From assembly GCA_934385475.1 (NCBI GenBank), contig CAKRPS010000023.1, positions 1 to 38,907 on the forward strand: DNA of 38,907 nucleotides, in the 5' to 3' direction. The DNA comes from an uncultured Lachnospiraceae bacterium. GTDB lineage: Bacteria > Bacillota > Clostridia > Lachnospirales > Lachnospiraceae. The notes beneath the pieces were generated by a model. It saw only the letters and a list, made by a program, of their open reading frames with translations, ran no database searches and was not told the DNA's origin. The first letter of the stretch is position 1, and each line of letters begins with the position of its first letter. A program made the translations under genes and the position numbers. Shown here piece after piece: positions 16,345 to 25,324 of this stretch.

Positions 16345-17808
16345 ATGGCAAAGGTGATCATGGTGCAGGGAACAATGTCCGGTGCGGGCAAAAGTCTGTT
16401 GGTGGCAGGATTGTGCAGATTGTTCCGACAGGACGGGTACCGGGTTGCACCGTTCAAATCTCAGAATATGGCGTTAAATTCCTATATCACGCGGGAGGGG
16501 CTGGAGATGGGACGGGCACAGGTCATGCAGGCAGAGGCAGCGGGGATAGAGCCGGTGGTCTGTATGAATCCGATCCTGCTCAAACCGACCAGTCATGTCG
16601 GCTCACAGGTCATTGTAAACGGGGAAGTGCTCGGCAATATGAGCGCCAGAGAATATTTTGCGTATAAAAAGAAACTCATACCGGACATTGTAAAGGCGTT
16701 CAGGATGTTAGAAAAGCAGGCGGATATCATTGTGATCGAAGGAGCGGGAAGTCCTGCGGAGATCAATCTGAAAGAGAATGACATTGTCAATATGGGACTT
16801 GCAAAGCTTCTGGATGCACCGGTTCTTCTCGTTGGCGACATTGACAGAGGGGGTGTTTTTGCGCAGCTTCTGGGAACCCTTATGCTTCTGGAAGACGAAG
16901 AGAGAGCGAGGGTAAAGGGTCTGATCATCAACAAATTCCGGGGAGATATCTCGATTTTGGAGCCGGGGATCACCATGCTGGAAGAGCGGGGGCACGTTCG
17001 GGTAACAGGGGTTGTGCCTTACATGGAGCTTTCGCTGGAGGATGAGGACAGTCTTACGGACAGATTTGCAAACAGACAGGAGGGACCGATTGACATCGCG
17101 GTGATCCGGTATCCACGCATCTCGAACTTTACGGACTTTAATGAGTTTGAACAGCACGAGGCGGTGACTGTGCGCTACGTGGCGTCAGCCCAGGAGCTGC
17201 ATCACCCGGATATGATCTTCCTGCCCGGAAGCAAGAATACGATGGGCGATCTCAAGTGGATGCGCCAGAACGGACTGGAGGCTTCTGTCAAGAGACTGGC
17301 AGGGGAGATTCCCGTGTTTGGTGTCTGCGGTGGTTATCAGATGCTTGGAGAGAGCATCGAGGACCCGGAGCAGACCGAGGAGGCCGGCAGTATGCGGGGA
17401 ATGGAGCTTTTGCCGGTGCGCACGGTACTGCAAAAGAACAAGAAACGCTGTCAGACGGCGGGAACCCTGCCGCCTCTGCAAGGATGTCTTAGCGCGCTTG
17501 GCGGGCTTTCCTACCACGGCTATGAGATACACATGGGAAAGACTTTTCCGGAAGGAAAAGGGGCGGTGGTCTCAGATGGAGGAAATGTGTATGGCTCCTA
17601 TGTACATGGACTGTTTGACAGTGCCGCCGTAGCGGAGTGCGTGATACAGAAGCTTGCAAAGGACAAAGGAATCTGTATCGGACAGGGCAGGCTTCAGGAT
17701 TACGCAGACTACAAACAGAAACAGTATGATCTGCTGGCAGACACACTGCGGCAGTATCTGGACAGGGAGGCAGTGTATGGAATGCTCAGAGAAGCCCATA
17801 TTAGCTGA
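16345..17808 (+). CDS. cbiP: Cobyric acid synthase (adenosylcobyrate synthase, glutamine-hydrolysing)
   Basis: The protein is 487 aa, normal for CbiP/CobQ. The N-terminal ATPase half has [18 protein letters not shown] and the cobyric-acid-synthase signature [13 protein letters not shown]. The central part has [13 protein letters not shown] and [15 protein letters not shown]. The C-terminal class I glutamine amidotransferase half has [12 protein letters not shown] with the nucleophilic Cys, and [10 protein letters not shown] with the catalytic His. The enzyme amidates four carboxylates of adenosylcobyrinic acid diamide. It starts 15 nt after the importer ATPase, so uptake and synthesis share a transcript, and it overlaps cobT by 32 nt. 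Confidence 0.96.
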   Translation: MAKVIMVQGTMSGAGKSLLVAGLCRLFRQDGYRVAPFKSQNMALNSYITREGLEMGRAQVMQAEAAGIEPVVCMNPILLKPTSHVGSQVIVNGEVLGNMSAREYFAYKKKLIPDIVKAFRMLEKQADIIVIEGAGSPAEINLKENDIVNMGLAKLLDAPVLLVGDIDRGGVFAQLLGTLMLLEDEERARVKGLIINKFRGDISILEPGITMLEERGHVRVTGVVPYMELSLEDEDSLTDRFANRQEGPIDIAVIRYPRISNFTDFNEFEQHEAVTVRYVASAQELHHPDMIFLPGSKNTMGDLKWMRQNGLEASVKRLAGEIPVFGVCGGYQMLGESIEDPEQTEEAGSMRGMELLPVRTVLQKNKKRCQTAGTLPPLQGCLSALGGLSYHGYEIHMGKTFPEGKGAVVSDGGNVYGSYVHGLFDSAAVAECVIQKLAKDKGICIGQGRLQDYADYKQKQYDLLADTLRQYLDREAVYGMLREAHIS

Positions 17809-18886
17809 AAATACAAGACAGGAGCTGCAAAAGCTTCACATCTGCCTGCCGGACGAGAGAGTGCGGAGCCGTATATTGCAGAACTGGGATGCGGTCGCAA
17901 AGCCGATCGACGGTCTTGGAAAGCTGGAGAAGCTGATCGCGCAGATCGGTGCGGTGACAGGCAGTGTGCAGCCACAGTTTTCCAGGAAAGCGGTGTTGAT
18001 CCTGTGCGCCGATAACGGGATTGTGGAAGAACAGATCAGCCAGTCCGGGCAGGAAGTCACGGCGAGGGTGGCTAAGGCGATGGGGCAGAAAAGCTCTTCG
18101 GTGGGCAAAATGGCAGCCCTCGCAGGAGCGGACACGATCCCGGTAGATATTGGGATTGCGGACCAGACGCCCATACAGGGAGTTCTTGCAAGAAAAGTAC
18201 GGTGCGGAACGAGAAACTTCCGAAAGGAACCTGCCATGACAGAGGAAGAGGCGGTCAAGGCGATAGCGGTCGGGATCGAACTGACAGGAAAGTGCAGGGA
18301 ACAGGGCTATCAGCTTCTGGCTACCGGAGAGATGGGGATTGGCAATACCACGACGAGCAGCGCGGTCGCGGCGGCTCTTCTGAAGTGCCCTGTACAGGAT
18401 GTCACTGGCCGGGGAGCCGGTCTGGATGATGAGCGGCTTGAGAGAAAGAAACAGATCATAGAGGAGGCTGTGCGAAACTATGATCTTTATCATGCGGATG
18501 CGCTGACGATTCTGCAGTGTGTCGGCGGGCTGGATATTGCGGGACTTACCGGAGTCTGCATCGGAGCGGCACTCTTTCAGATACCGGTTGTGCTGGATGG
18601 CGTGATCAGTCTGACAGCGGCACTGCTCGCGGAACGCCTTTTCCCGGGGACGAAGCAGAGTCTGCTCCCATCGCATCTGGGCAAAGAACCGGCGGCGGGT
18701 CTGCTTTTGCAGGAGCTTGGGATGAGCGCTGTGCTGGATGCCGGGCTTGCGCTGGGAGAAGGAACGGGAGCGGTCATGCTCTTTCCGTTGTTAGACATGG
18801 CAATGAGCGTCTATCGTGAGGGAACGGACTTTGCGGGAATGAAGCTGGAACCGTACAGACGCTATGATGATCAGAAAAGTAGTTAG
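17777..18886 (+). CDS. cobT: Nicotinate-nucleotide-dimethylbenzimidazole phosphoribosyltransferase
   Basis: The protein is 369 aa from the ATG at 17777, which has GGGAGG six nt upstream; the longer open frame from 17654 only shadows cbiP. Diagnostic stretches are [56 protein letters not shown] and [28 protein letters not shown] lies near the C-terminal end, where the family's catalytic glutamate is found. CobT makes the alpha-ribazole phosphate that becomes the lower ligand. No bza or bluB gene for making the base itself is present, so the base is probably acquired or made elsewhere in the genome. It overlaps cbiP and is followed by cobU. Confidence 0.95.
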   Translation: MECSEKPILAENTRQELQKLHICLPDERVRSRILQNWDAVAKPIDGLGKLEKLIAQIGAVTGSVQPQFSRKAVLILCADNGIVEEQISQSGQEVTARVAKAMGQKSSSVGKMAALAGADTIPVDIGIADQTPIQGVLARKVRCGTRNFRKEPAMTEEEAVKAIAVGIELTGKCREQGYQLLATGEMGIGNTTTSSAVAAALLKCPVQDVTGRGAGLDDERLERKKQIIEEAVRNYDLYHADALTILQCVGGLDIAGLTGVCIGAALFQIPVVLDGVISLTAALLAERLFPGTKQSLLPSHLGKEPAAGLLLQELGMSAVLDAGLALGEGTGAVMLFPLLDMAMSVYREGTDFAGMKLEPYRRYDDQKSS

Positions 18887-18916
18887 CTGCCGACAGAGAT
18901 TGGAGAGACTGGACAG

Positions 18917-19477
18917 ATGATGGTACTGATAACAGGAGGAAGCGGGAGCGGCAAGTCTGCCTATGCGGAGCAGGTGGCAGGAGAACTTGGAAAAGACGGA
19001 CCGAAGTACTACCTCGCGACCATGCAGGTCTATGATGAGGAAGGACAGCGGAGAATTGAAAGGCACCGTCAGATGAGAAGCGGTAAGGGGTTTTGCACGA
19101 TTGAACAGCCGACTGCCATAGAGAAAGCACTCTGGCACCTCACAGGAAACGCCTCCCTGGAAAGCACCGTTCTTCTGGAATGTGTGTCAAATCTTGTGGC
19201 AAATGAGATGTTTGCAGGGGAGACACCGGAACCAGAGGAACAGGTGGTACGGAAGGTAGCACAGGGCGTGGAGTCCCTGAAAAAGGGGGTACGTCATCTG
19301 GTAGTAGTCACAAACAATGTGCAGGAGGATGGCATTTTGTATGACGCTACGACTATGGAATATCTGAAAGCCATGGGAGAGATCAATCAGAGACTGGCAG
19401 CCATGGCCGATGAGGTGGTGGAGGTCGTCGCCGGAATACCGGTTGTTGTATCCGGGCAAAAGAAAGGAGAGAACTGA
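18917..19477 (+). CDS. cobU: Adenosylcobinamide kinase / adenosylcobinamide-phosphate guanylyltransferase
   Basis: The protein is 186 aa, the normal CobU size. The P-loop is LITGGSGSGKSAYAEQ (residues 4-19). His50 in RRIERHRQMR corresponds to the guanylylated histidine of the Salmonella enzyme. LLECVSNLVANEMF is the Walker B-like region. The late CobU motif, normally VTNEVGxGIVP, is here VTNNVQEDGILY, so it is degenerate. CobU phosphorylates adenosylcobinamide and transfers GMP to it, preparing the upper half for CobS. It sits directly before cobS. A short paralogue that keeps the late motif lies after cobS (20273-20668), which may matter for function. Confidence 0.92.
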   Translation: MMVLITGGSGSGKSAYAEQVAGELGKDGPKYYLATMQVYDEEGQRRIERHRQMRSGKGFCTIEQPTAIEKALWHLTGNASLESTVLLECVSNLVANEMFAGETPEPEEQVVRKVAQGVESLKKGVRHLVVVTNNVQEDGILYDATTMEYLKAMGEINQRLAAMADEVVEVVAGIPVVVSGQKKGEN

Positions 19478-19478
19478 C

Positions 19479-20231
19479 ATGCGGATCATTCGATCTGTTA
19501 TCGTTGCATTTTCGATGTATTCCCGGATTCCGATGCCACAGTTCAGGTGGGAGGATGCCGATACAAAATATATGCTGTGCTTTTTTCCATGGGTCGGGGC
19601 GGTGATCGGAGCGGCTGTGTGGTTCTTCACCCGGCTGTGCGATTGGCTGAACATTGGCCTGCTGTGTGAGACTTTCGCGGGGGCTGCAATTCCGCTCCTG
19701 ATCACAGGAGGCTTTCATGCGGACGGCTTTCTGGACACATCGGATGCGCTGCATTCCTATCAGTCCAGGGAAAGAAAACTGGAGATCCTGAAGGATTCCC
19801 ATGTGGGAGCCTTTGCGGTGATCCGCTTTGCTATCTACGGTATTTTGTACCTTGCAGCCTTTTCCGAGGTGCGAAAGCCTGCGCAGTTACAGATTTTCTG
19901 TGCGGGCTTCTTTCTGGCACGCTGTCTGAGTGGAATCAGTGTGGTCAGCTTTCAGGCGGCAAGAAAGGACGGTATGTTGTCCCAGACAGCGGATCAGGCA
20001 GAGAAAAGGATCGTCCGGGTGGTGCTGTATGTACAGACGGTGGCCTGTGTGGCCTTTATGCTGTGGAGGAATCCCATTGCGGGCGTGATGGCCACGGTCG
20101 TGGCTTTTGCGGTCTTTGCGTGGTATTATTACAAGACAAGGAAAGAGTTTGGAGGCGTTACCGGTGATACCGCCGGGTATTTTGTCCTCCTGTGTGAGCT
20201 GGCGATACTTTTGACACTTGCGGTGACATAA
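19479..20231 (+). CDS. cobS: Adenosylcobinamide-GDP ribazoletransferase (cobalamin-5'-phosphate synthase)
   Basis: The protein is 250 aa from the ATG at 19479, with AAAGGAGAG just upstream; an earlier in-frame start at 19410 overlaps cobU and is rejected. It is a polytopic membrane protein with about six segments. The CobS signature is clear: GGFHADGFLDTSDALHSYQS, then RKLEILKDSHVGAFAVI. SRIPMPQFRW and FFPWVGAVIGA at the N-terminus also match. The enzyme joins adenosylcobinamide-GDP to alpha-ribazole (phosphate) at the membrane, the last assembly step. Neighbouring cobU, cobT and cobC supply its substrates. Confidence 0.95.
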   Translation: MRIIRSVIVAFSMYSRIPMPQFRWEDADTKYMLCFFPWVGAVIGAAVWFFTRLCDWLNIGLLCETFAGAAIPLLITGGFHADGFLDTSDALHSYQSRERKLEILKDSHVGAFAVIRFAIYGILYLAAFSEVRKPAQLQIFCAGFFLARCLSGISVVSFQAARKDGMLSQTADQAEKRIVRVVLYVQTVACVAFMLWRNPIAGVMATVVAFAVFAWYYYKTRKEFGGVTGDTAGYFVLLCELAILLTLAVT

Positions 20232-20272
20232 ACTCGATAGGTGCAGAGAGCATGCACAGGAATGAGGATACT

Positions 20273-20668
20273 ATGAAACTTGTGATTGGTGGATTTGCGC
20301 AAGGAAAGCGCAGTTATATTCTGGAGAACGATGACGTCTCCTATGCAGTGTTTGACAAAACACTGCCCTCAGAACAGGAGGTGCAGACCGCAGAACAGCG
20401 CGGACAGAAAATTCTGATAGACCACCTGCATCTGTGGATTCGGGAGGAGCTGAAGCTGGGGAAGATGCCCGAAGAAGAGCTCTTTGCATTTACGGCAGAA
20501 AATCCAGACTGCACTGTGTTGTGTGATGAGATCGGAAACGGGATCGTCCCGATGGAAGCGTTTGAGCGGGAGTATCGGGAGAGAACCGGACGCATTTTGA
20601 TAGAACTGGCGAAGAGAGCAGAGGAGGTCGTGCGGGTTTTATGCGGGATCGGACAGAGGATCAAATAA
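20273..20668 (+). CDS. Short CobU-like protein (cobinamide kinase/guanylyltransferase paralogue)
   Basis: The protein is 131 aa from the ATG at 20273 (GAGG upstream), about two-thirds of a normal CobU. The N-terminus has a reduced P-loop, VIGGFAQGKRSYILE, with Arg after the Lys instead of Ser/Thr directly. ILIDHLHLWIREEL follows. The C-terminal half is well conserved: CDEIGNGIVPMEAFEREY, RTGRILIELAKRAEEVVRV and CGIGQRIK. The segment that carries the active histidine in CobU1 is largely missing. It is kept intact with good codon structure inside the operon, so it is probably expressed. It may be an accessory subunit, a cobinamide-specific variant or a decaying duplicate. Confidence 0.75.
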   Translation: MKLVIGGFAQGKRSYILENDDVSYAVFDKTLPSEQEVQTAEQRGQKILIDHLHLWIREELKLGKMPEEELFAFTAENPDCTVLCDEIGNGIVPMEAFEREYRERTGRILIELAKRAEEVVRVLCGIGQRIK

Positions 20669-21270
20669 AACTGGTGTTTATAAGACATGGAGCGACACAG
20701 GAGAACTATGAGAAGCGCTACCTTGGCAGGACGGAGGCAAGTCTGTCAAGGGAAGGGATCCGGGAGCTCCTTTACCGGAAGCGGCATGGAGTCTACCCGG
20801 ATGCTGACTGTCTTTTTGCAAGCCCTATGAAACGCTGCAGGGAGACTGCAAAGCTCCTGTATCCGGACGCGGAGGTGCAGATCATCCCCGAGTGGACAGA
20901 GATGGACTTTGGGGATTTTGAGGGCAAGAACTATCAGGAGCTGAAAAATGATGCCGCTTACCAAAGCTGGATAGACAGTCTTGGAACGCTTCCGTTTCCG
21001 GGTGGAGAGAGTCGGGAACTGTTTGTGAGGCGGTGCGAACAAGGTTTTAAGAAAATGCTTATCCTGCTGGAAGAACAGTTGAAGAAGGCAGGAAAGGAAG
21101 CCATGACGGCTGTGCTGATCGTCCATGGGGGAACCATCATGTCTGTGCTCAGCAGCTACGGCGGCGGTGATTATTTTGACTATCAGGTGAAAAGTGCGCA
21201 GGGGTATGCCTGTACGCTGCAAAGAGACGGAGCGGACATCCGGCTTGTCAATATAGAACCGCTTGCGTAA
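20641..21270 (+). CDS. cobC: Histidine phosphatase family protein, probable alpha-ribazole phosphatase
   Basis: The protein is 209 aa. The catalytic RHG motif is KLVFIRHGATQENYEKRYLG, with LGRTEASLSREG after it as in CobC. EWTEMDFGDFEGKNY carries the acid region, and AVLIVHGGTIMSVLSSYGG holds the second catalytic His. CobC removes the 5'-phosphate from alpha-ribazole phosphate or from adenosylcobalamin phosphate. The start overlaps the CobU-like gene by 28 nt. Without context it could only be called a histidine phosphatase, but its position in the lower-ligand group makes CobC likely. It is the last gene before the 212-bp palindrome. Confidence 0.85.
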   Translation: MRDRTEDQIKLVFIRHGATQENYEKRYLGRTEASLSREGIRELLYRKRHGVYPDADCLFASPMKRCRETAKLLYPDAEVQIIPEWTEMDFGDFEGKNYQELKNDAAYQSWIDSLGTLPFPGGESRELFVRRCEQGFKKMLILLEEQLKKAGKEAMTAVLIVHGGTIMSVLSSYGGGDYFDYQVKSAQGYACTLQRDGADIRLVNIEPLA

Positions 21271-21275
21271 ATGTG

Positions 21276-21487
21276 CAATTGCGAAACTTAAAATTTATGA
21301 TGGAAGTGTGCTTATGATGAAAGTGTGCAAATCAATAACCAAGCAAAGGACCCTTGGAAGACGCTGGTACTTAGTGGCCGTATTTGGGCCACTTACGTAC
21401 CATTGCGTCTGGAACGGAGCGAAAGCGCGTCCTAGCTGGTTATTCGATTTGTACACTTTAACGTGAATACTTATGTGTTTCGCAATT
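21276..21487. repeat. 212-bp perfect-ended palindromic element (MITE-like) inside the cobalamin operon
   Basis: The outer ends CAATTGCGAAAC (21276-21287) and GTTTCGCAATT (21478-21488) are inverted, and TTATGAT / ACTTATG lie next to each. An inner pair of arms, AAAGTGTGCAAATCAATAACC (21320-21339) and its near complement ending GTACACTTTA (21460), continues inward. The apex is AGTGGCC-GTATTTG-GGCCACT (21373-21393). The whole element is symmetric about 21383 and could fold as one long hairpin. A side hairpin, GCGAAAGC, occurs on the right arm. The ends match the 60-bp element at 7588. A 67-codon frame across it is not protein-like. It fills the cobC-cbiB gap. Confidence 0.8.
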
Positions 21488-21530
21488 ATCCAGCCTGTGT
21501 ACGAATTAGGATAGGAAAGGAGACAGCCCC

Positions 21531-22508
21531 ATGTGGAAATATCATTGTATGGCTTTTGTGGCGGGTTTTGTGTTGGATCTGATCGTAGGTGACCCGCACA
21601 GTCTGCCACACCCGGTCTGTCTGATCGGACGACTGATCAGCACATTGGAGAAGCGTCTGCACACAGAAGCTTCTAAAGGGCAGCCGGAAAAGGAGCGGAG
21701 AAGCGGCGTGTTTCTGGTGCTTCTGGTATTGCTTTGCACGGGAATGGTGACGCTGCTTTTTCTGGCAGCTTCGTATAAGCTGCATCCTCTTCTGGGGGTT
21801 GCGGTGGAGACGGTTATGACCTGTCAGATTCTGGCAACGAAATGCCTGAGACAGGAAAGCATGAAGGTGTATGACTGTCTGAACAGAGGAAGTCTGCCGG
21901 ATGCCAGAAAGGCAGTGGCAATGATTGTCGGAAGAGATACGGATGAGCTTGATGAGGCGGGAGTGATCCGGGCCGCTGTGGAGACTGTCGCGGAGAACAC
22001 TTCGGACGGCGTGATCGCACCGATGCTTTACACCGCTCTGGGAGGGCCGGTGTTTGGCTTTTTGTATAAGGCAGTGAATACAATGGATTCCATGATTGGC
22101 TACAAGAATGACAGATACCTGCATTTTGGCCGGACTGCGGCGAAGCTGGACGATGTCGTCAACTATCTGCCATCCCGGATCAGTGCCTGGCTGATGATCG
22201 GTGTAAGCTTTCTTCCGGGAAAAGGGTATAACGGGAAAGAAGCATACCGGATTTATAAAAGAGACCGCCGCAAACATGCAAGCCCCAATTCGGCGCAGAC
22301 AGAGGCGGCGTGTGCCGGGGCGCTCGGCGTGAGGCTTCTGGGCGATGCAAGCTATTTTGGCAAGGTGGTGCATAAACCGCAGATTGGAGATGCGGTGCGC
22401 GAGATTGAAAACGAAGATATCAGAAGGGTGAACCGGCTGCTCTACCGGACGGCATTTCTGGGCGAGGTGCTGTGTCTGTGTGGAATGTTGGCCGTCTGGC
22501 TGCGGTAG
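21531..22508 (+). CDS. cbiB: Adenosylcobinamide-phosphate synthase
   Basis: The protein is 325 aa, standard for CbiB. It is a membrane protein. The N-terminus has FVLDLIVGDPHSLPHPVCLI, the family signature (D-x-x-x-G-D-P). The loop VETVAENTSDGVIAPMLYT, then FLYKAVNTMDSMIGYKNDRY and FGRTAAKLDDVVNYLPSR, are also diagnostic. SPNSAQTEAACAGALGVRLL is the late conserved loop. CbiB attaches aminopropanol phosphate to adenosylcobyric acid. It is preceded by AGGAAAGGAG, so it can be translated independently of the palindrome upstream, and it is followed by cobD, which supplies the aminopropanol moiety. Confidence 0.96.
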   Translation: MWKYHCMAFVAGFVLDLIVGDPHSLPHPVCLIGRLISTLEKRLHTEASKGQPEKERRSGVFLVLLVLLCTGMVTLLFLAASYKLHPLLGVAVETVMTCQILATKCLRQESMKVYDCLNRGSLPDARKAVAMIVGRDTDELDEAGVIRAAVETVAENTSDGVIAPMLYTALGGPVFGFLYKAVNTMDSMIGYKNDRYLHFGRTAAKLDDVVNYLPSRISAWLMIGVSFLPGKGYNGKEAYRIYKRDRRKHASPNSAQTEAACAGALGVRLLGDASYFGKVVHKPQIGDAVREIENEDIRRVNRLLYRTAFLGEVLCLCGMLAVWLR

Positions 22509-22519
22509 GAGAAGAGAGT

Positions 22520-23560
22520 GTGAGAGACAGAGAGAATATACATGGTGGAGACATTTACAGGAATCCGGTCCGGCTGGACTTTTCAGTCAACACCAGTCCG
22601 CTTGGAATGCCGGAGAAGGCAAGGGAGGCATTGCTGCGTTCGGTCGAGGATTGCGGACATTACCCCGACCTGTATGCGGACAGGCTGCGGGGAGCAGTGG
22701 CAAGGCAGCTTGGGGTCAGGGAAAACAGGCTTCTGTTTGGCAATGGGGCATCAGAGCTTTTTATGGGGATCGTACATGCCCTGCGTCCTGAAAAGGTGCT
22801 TCTTCCGGTACCGTCGTTCTATGGCTACCGTTATGCGGCAGAAGCGGCCTGTGGCAGTATTTCAAAGGTGTATCTTCAGGAGAAGGAAGACTTTGTTCCG
22901 GGGGAGAAACTGATAAAGTGTCTGACAGAGGATGTGGAGCTGGTGTTTCTCTCAAATCCCAACAATCCGACCGGAAAATGTATGGAACCGGAGTATCTGA
23001 CGGAAGTGTTAAGGCTTTGCCGGGAAAAGCAGATTTATGTGGTACTCGACGAGTGCTTTCTGGACTTCTGCATCGGGAGAGAGTCGGTCGTGCCACAGAT
23101 AGAGCAGTATGAAAGGCTTTTGGTAGTGAGGGCTTTTACGAAGCTGTATGCCATACCGGGGGTACGGCTCGGATATCTGGTATGCAGCAATGAAGCACTC
23201 TTAGAGAAGGTCAGAAGACACCTTCCTGAGTGGAATGTTTCCATTCCGGCGCAGGCTGCAGGGCTGGGCTGTCTGGAGCAGGAGAATTATGTGCAGGAGA
23301 CAAGGGCCTATGTCGCAAGGGAGCGGGCCTGTCTGTCAGACTGCCTGAAAAGGGCAGGCATCCGGGTGTTTGAAAGCGAGGCGGATTTTCTCCTTATCTA
23401 CAGCAGGATACCGCTGTATACGAAGCTTTTGGAAAAGGGGATTTTGATTCGGGACTGCTCCAATTTTGAGGGACTGTCAGAGGGATATTACCGGGTTGCG
23501 GTGCGCAGCCATGAAGAAAATGAAGAACTGGGAAAGGCGGTGGAGGAGTGTGTCTTATGA
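22520..23560 (+). CDS. cobD: L-threonine-O-3-phosphate decarboxylase (PLP-dependent)
   Basis: The protein is 346 aa from a GTG at 22520 that has AGGAG eight nt upstream; the ATG at 22472 lies within cbiB without a ribosome site. ENIHGGDIY at the N-terminus is the normal CobD opening. Fold type I features are LLFGNGASELFMGIV, VFLSNPNNPTGKCMEPEYL, VVLDECFLDF, and the PLP lysine in VVRAFTKLYAIPGVRLGYL. CobD makes (R)-1-amino-2-propanol phosphate for CbiB, the gene before it. Histidinol-phosphate aminotransferase is the nearest alternative, but position and opening motif favour CobD. It overlaps cbiC by 11 nt. Confidence 0.93.
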   Translation: MRDRENIHGGDIYRNPVRLDFSVNTSPLGMPEKAREALLRSVEDCGHYPDLYADRLRGAVARQLGVRENRLLFGNGASELFMGIVHALRPEKVLLPVPSFYGYRYAAEAACGSISKVYLQEKEDFVPGEKLIKCLTEDVELVFLSNPNNPTGKCMEPEYLTEVLRLCREKQIYVVLDECFLDFCIGRESVVPQIEQYERLLVVRAFTKLYAIPGVRLGYLVCSNEALLEKVRRHLPEWNVSIPAQAAGLGCLEQENYVQETRAYVARERACLSDCLKRAGIRVFESEADFLLIYSRIPLYTKLLEKGILIRDCSNFEGLSEGYYRVAVRSHEENEELGKAVEECVL

Positions 23561-24197
23561 GATTGAACGACTGTTGCCGGAGAACATAGAGAAAAGAAGC
23601 TTTGAGATCCTGTCGGCAGAGCTTGCACAGAGGGGGATTGTTCTCCCAAAGGAGGAGGAGATGATCACCAAGCGTGTGATCCACACCAGCGCAGATTTTG
23701 ATTATGCACAGACGCTCACCTATTCGGAGGGAGCCGTGCGCAGGGCAAAGGAGCTGCTGCTTGCGGGGGCAGATATTGTGACAGACACAAACATGGCGCT
23801 TGCCGGGATCAACAAAAAGACACTGGCTGCCTTTGGAGGAGAGGTACACTGTTTCATGGCAGACGAGGAGGTTGCAAGGGAAGCAAAAGAGAGGAAAACG
23901 ACGCGGGCTACGGTCAGCATGGAGAAAGCCATGAAGCTGCAGGGGCCGCTGATCTTTGCAATCGGCAATGCACCGACGGCACTGCTCCGTTTGTATGAGA
24001 TGATACAGGAGGGCGGCAGGAAACCGGATTTTGTGATCGGGGTTCCCGTAGGCTTTGTCCATGTGGAGATTGCCAAGGAGCTGATCATGGAAACCGGCGT
24101 TCCCTATATTGTAAACCGTGGAAGAAAGGGAGGCAGCAATGTGGCAGCAGCCATATGCAATGCGCTCCTGTACGAAGTGAGAAAAGAAAGAAGTTAA
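23550..24197 (+). CDS. cbiC: Cobalt-precorrin-8 methylmutase
   Basis: The protein is 215 aa if started at the GTG at 23550, which gives the usual family N-terminus (SYEIERLLPENIEKRSFEIL). GGAGG is very close upstream. An ATG at 23511 would add 13 residues but lacks a ribosome site. RVIHTSADFDYAQTL contains the catalytic His. DTNMALAGINKK and FAIGNAPTALLRLYEMI are family motifs, and GVPVGFVHVEIAKELI is the late one. CbiC moves the C11 methyl group to C12 to give cobyrinic acid. It overlaps cobD and ends 2 nt before cbiD. Confidence 0.94.
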   Translation: MSYEIERLLPENIEKRSFEILSAELAQRGIVLPKEEEMITKRVIHTSADFDYAQTLTYSEGAVRRAKELLLAGADIVTDTNMALAGINKKTLAAFGGEVHCFMADEEVAREAKERKTTRATVSMEKAMKLQGPLIFAIGNAPTALLRLYEMIQEGGRKPDFVIGVPVGFVHVEIAKELIMETGVPYIVNRGRKGGSNVAAAICNALLYEVRKERS

Positions 24198-24199
24198 GT

Positions 24200-25324
24200 A
24201 TGAGATATGGCTTTACAACAGGAAGCTGTGCAGCGGCGGCAGCAAAGGCAGCGGCGTATATGCTGCTGAGCGGCAGAAAAAAAACACAGATCACCATAGA
24301 GACTCCCAAGGGAATTCCCTATACCGCGCAGATTCTGGAAATTCTGAGAGAAGAAAGTTCTGTGAGCTGTGCGGTTAAAAAGGACGGAGGAGATGATCCC
24401 GATGTCACGACAGGAGCCATGATCGTTGCGAAGGTTTCTTACGGAAAAGAGATGGCAGCCGGATTTCAGATACAGATCGATGGTGGAGAAGGCGTGGGAA
24501 AAGTGACGGCGCCGGGGCTGGATCAGCCTGTGGGGAATGCCGCTATCAACCATGTGCCGCGGGAGATGATCACCAAAGAGGTCACGGAGGTGTGCCGTCT
24601 GTTCGATTATGGTGGTGCGCTTGCCGTGGAAATATCGGTGCCGGACGGAGAGCGGATTGCGAAGCAGACCTTTAACGGAAGGCTCGGGATCATCGGTGGA
24701 ATTTCGATACTCGGAACGAGTGGGATCGTCGAGCCGATGAGTACCCAGGCGATTCTGGATACCATCCGTGTGGAGCTTCACCAGAGAAGGGTACAGGGTT
24801 ATGACTATGTGGCAGTGTCTCCCGGAAATTACGGTCTGGATTTTATGAAGGATACCTTTGGCTATGATCTGGACCGCAGCGTGAAATGCAGTAATTTTAT
24901 CGGAGCGACGTTAGACATGGCGGTGGAGGAAGGCTTTGCGGGACTTCTTCTGACGGGACACATCGGTAAGCTGATCAAGGTGGCGGGAGGAATTATGAAC
25001 ACCCACTCGAGAGAGGCGGACTGCCGAATGGAACTGCTGGCTGCCTTTGCTGTCCGGGAAGGAGCGGGCGCAGAGTGTGCCGGAAGGATTCTGGAGTGTG
25101 TCACGACAGAACAGGCGGTAAGTCTTTTGGAGGAACAGGGAAAACGGCAGGACGTCATGGACTATGCGATGGAACGCATCTGTTTTTATCTGGACAAACG
25201 GACGATGGGCAGAATGCGGACGGACTGTATTTTATATGCAAATGAATTTGGAGAGCTTTCAAGAAGTAAGGGGGTAGAGGAATGGTTACCTTTGTTGGCG
25301 CAGGAACAGGAGCACCGGATCTGA
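24200..25324 (+). CDS. cbiD: Cobalt-precorrin-5B (C1)-methyltransferase
   Basis: The protein is 374 aa from the ATG at 24200, two nt after the cbiC stop. An upstream in-frame ATG at 24155 would lie in cbiC. The N-terminus MRYGFTTGSCAAAAAKAA is the CbiD signature. KKDGGDDPDVTTGAMI and NHVPREMI follow, then GRLGIIGGISILGTSGIVEP and TGHIGKLIKVAGGIMNTHSR. CbiD is unique to the anaerobic pathway and methylates C1, with loss of the C20 fragment prepared by CbiG. The ribosome site is a weak purine run (AAGAAAGAAG). It overlaps cbiF by 43 nt, which suggests translational coupling. Confidence 0.96.
   Translation: MRYGFTTGSCAAAAAKAAAYMLLSGRKKTQITIETPKGIPYTAQILEILREESSVSCAVKKDGGDDPDVTTGAMIVAKVSYGKEMAAGFQIQIDGGEGVGKVTAPGLDQPVGNAAINHVPREMITKEVTEVCRLFDYGGALAVEISVPDGERIAKQTFNGRLGIIGGISILGTSGIVEPMSTQAILDTIRVELHQRRVQGYDYVAVSPGNYGLDFMKDTFGYDLDRSVKCSNFIGATLDMAVEEGFAGLLLTGHIGKLIKVAGGIMNTHSREADCRMELLAAFAVREGAGAECAGRILECVTTEQAVSLLEEQGKRQDVMDYAMERICFYLDKRTMGRMRTDCILYANEFGELSRSKGVEEWLPLLAQEQEHRI

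Noticed and set aside
21263..21466. 67-codon frame across the palindrome
   Set aside because: The sequence is explained by the inverted repeat; the translation has no protein-like pattern and overlaps cobC.
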